Origin: an uncultured Coriobacteriaceae bacterium
GTDB lineage: Bacteria > Actinomycetota > Coriobacteriia > Coriobacteriales > Eggerthellaceae
DNA: 6,094 bases
Direction of reading: 5' to 3'
NCBI GenBank assembly: GCA_946623915.1
Contig: CAMORQ010000128.1
Location: 1-6,094, forward strand
Notes under the pieces: model-generated
What the model was told of the DNA's origin: nothing
Seen by the model: the letters and a program-made list of their open reading frames with translations, nothing else
Databases searched by the model: none
Position numbers and translations under genes: made by a program
In this document: piece by piece, positions 5,049 through 6,094 of the stretch
Layout: the number at the start of each line of letters is the position of its first letter
Position numbering within the stretch: position 1 is the first letter of the stretch

Positions 5049-6094
5049 CCGACTTTCTGGTGCGCGATGCGAAGCTCTACCCGAGTGACATCGCCCTGGT
5101 TGAAGTGAACCCCGAGGTCCGTGAGGCCCATGGGCGCACGTGGCGCGAGTATGACTTGGTGGAGACCAATCCCGCGAAACGCTACCGTCGCGAAATGACG
5201 TGGCGCCAGTTCAACGGGCGTGCGAACCGCTTCGCCCACATGCTGCTGAATGCGGGCGTGCAACGCGAAGGCAAAGTAGCCATCCTGTTGATGAATTGCC
5301 TGGAGTGGCTGCCTATTTACATGGGTGTGCTGAAGACCGGCGCCATCGCGGTGCCGTTGAACTATCGCTACACCGCAGAAGAGATCCGCTACTGCATCGA
5401 CCTCGCCGATGTTGACACGCTTATCTTCGGGCCAGAGTTCATCGAGCGCATCGACGAAGTTATCGACGAGATGCCCAAAGTCGAGCGCATGTATTTTGTG
5501 GGCGACGACTGTCCCGCCTACGCCACAAGCTATCACGATCATGTCATCCATTTCAGCCACGAAGAACCCGCCGTGGAGGTGCGCGACGACGATTTGGGCG
5601 CCATCTATTTTTCCAGTGGAACGACGGGCTTCCCGAAGGCGATTCTGCACAAGCACAGCAGCCTGATGCGCGCAGCCATAACCGAGCAGGCACATCACAG
5701 CCAAACGCACGAAGACAACTTCCTGTGCATTCCGCCGCTTTATCACGTGGGCGCGAAGATGCACTGGATGGGCGGACTTACCGTAGGCGCGAAGACGGTT
5801 ATCCTGCGCGGGGTGAGCCCGGAATGGATTCTGCGCACGACCAGCGAAGAGCAGTGCACCATCGTGTGGCTGCTTGTGCCGTGGGCCCAAGACATTCTGG
5901 ATGCCATCGATTCCGGCAGCGTCGATGTAGGCGACTTGAAGCTGGACCAGTGGCGGCTTATGCACATCGGGGCCCAGCCGGTTCCCCCTTCGCTGGTGAA
6001 GCGTTGGATCGAGCACTTCCCGCATCACCAGTATGACACCAACTACGGCCTGTCCGAAGGCATCGGGCCGGGCAGCGTGCATCTGGGAGTGGAA
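5039..6094 (+). CDS. AMP-binding (acyl-CoA synthetase-like) enzyme, C-terminus missing
   Basis: The frame is open to the right edge, with 352 visible residues of an expected 500 or so. It belongs to the class I adenylate-forming (ANL) superfamily, which activates a carboxylate with ATP and usually transfers it to CoA in the cytoplasm. Visible motifs are the phosphate-binding loop YFSSGTTGFPKA (190-201, replacing the usual TSGTTGxPKG), PLYHVG (233-238), the GAQP turn (311-314) and YGLSE (336-340), whose Glu should contact Mg-ATP. LLMNCLEWLPIYMGVLKTGA (83-102) and PLNYRYTAEE are typical of fatty-acid or aryl-CoA ligase-like members. Residues 23-53 hold an insertion (VNPEVREAHG...YRREMTW) between the usual ALVE and TW elements. 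The C-terminal lid with its catalytic Lys lies outside the window. Substrate unknown: fatty, bile or aromatic acids are all possible. Confidence 0.87.
   Translation, partial: MPITDFLVRDAKLYPSDIALVEVNPEVREAHGRTWREYDLVETNPAKRYRREMTWRQFNGRANRFAHMLLNAGVQREGKVAILLMNCLEWLPIYMGVLKTGAIAVPLNYRYTAEEIRYCIDLADVDTLIFGPEFIERIDEVIDEMPKVERMYFVGDDCPAYATSYHDHVIHFSHEEPAVEVRDDDLGAIYFSSGTTGFPKAILHKHSSLMRAAITEQAHHSQTHEDNFLCIPPLYHVGAKMHWMGGLTVGAKTVILRGVSPEWILRTTSEEQCTIVWLLVPWAQDILDAIDSGSVDVGDLKLDQWRLMHIGAQPVPPSLVKRWIEHFPHHQYDTNYGLSEGIGPGSVHLGVE

Noticed and set aside
4895..6082. Long 395-codon minus-strand open frame
   Set aside because: It is antisense to the AMP-binding gene, whose motifs are unmistakable. Its composition is that of a reverse-complement shadow in high-GC DNA, with no recognisable domain.

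Overview
The window looks like part of a high-GC actinobacterial chromosome. It best fits the class Coriobacteriia (the Eggerthellaceae/Slackia-like gut anaerobes). This assignment is inferred from gene content and style and has not been searched. The signs are a secreted Ala-rich protein with repeated RICIN (QxW) units, a putative manganese/heavy-metal exporter, a CbxX/CfxQ-type AAA+ ATPase, an acyl-CoA-synthetase-like enzyme, and TAnnnT -10 boxes lying only 6-9 bases upstream of ATG codons, as expected for leaderless mRNAs.

Layout. (1) Positions 1-1912, minus strand: a large secreted protein whose 3' end runs off the left edge. It has a signal peptide, a ~230-residue Ala/Pro/Glu/Thr-rich low-complexity stalk, and then beta-trefoil repeats. 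(2) Positions 1913-2217: a divergent intergenic region with an AT-rich promoter candidate for the secreted protein, three imperfect GC-rich tandem repeats, and a -10 box just before the next gene. (3) Positions 2218-3087, plus strand: a ten-TM-type exporter (ArsP_2 / 'putative manganese transporter' family). (4) Positions 3128-3370 and 3373-4770, plus strand: a two-gene unit separated by 2 bases, coding for an 80-residue protein with one C-terminal membrane helix and a 465-residue CbxX/CfxQ-type AAA+ ATPase. (5) Positions 4771-5038: an intergenic stretch with hairpins, a -10 box and a possible 28-codon upstream reading frame. (6) Positions 5039-6094, plus strand: an AMP-binding (class I adenylate-forming) enzyme cut off by the right edge.

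The genes do not form one obvious pathway. The clearest functional link is the tail-anchored small protein with the AAA+ ATPase, which probably act together at the membrane. The other points of interest are three apparently leaderless starts in 6 kb, the transition-decayed intergenic repeat, and the short frame that overlaps the start of the AMP-binding gene. Both large edge genes are incomplete, so the catalytic part (if any) of the RICIN protein and the C-terminal lid of the AMP-binding enzyme cannot be seen.
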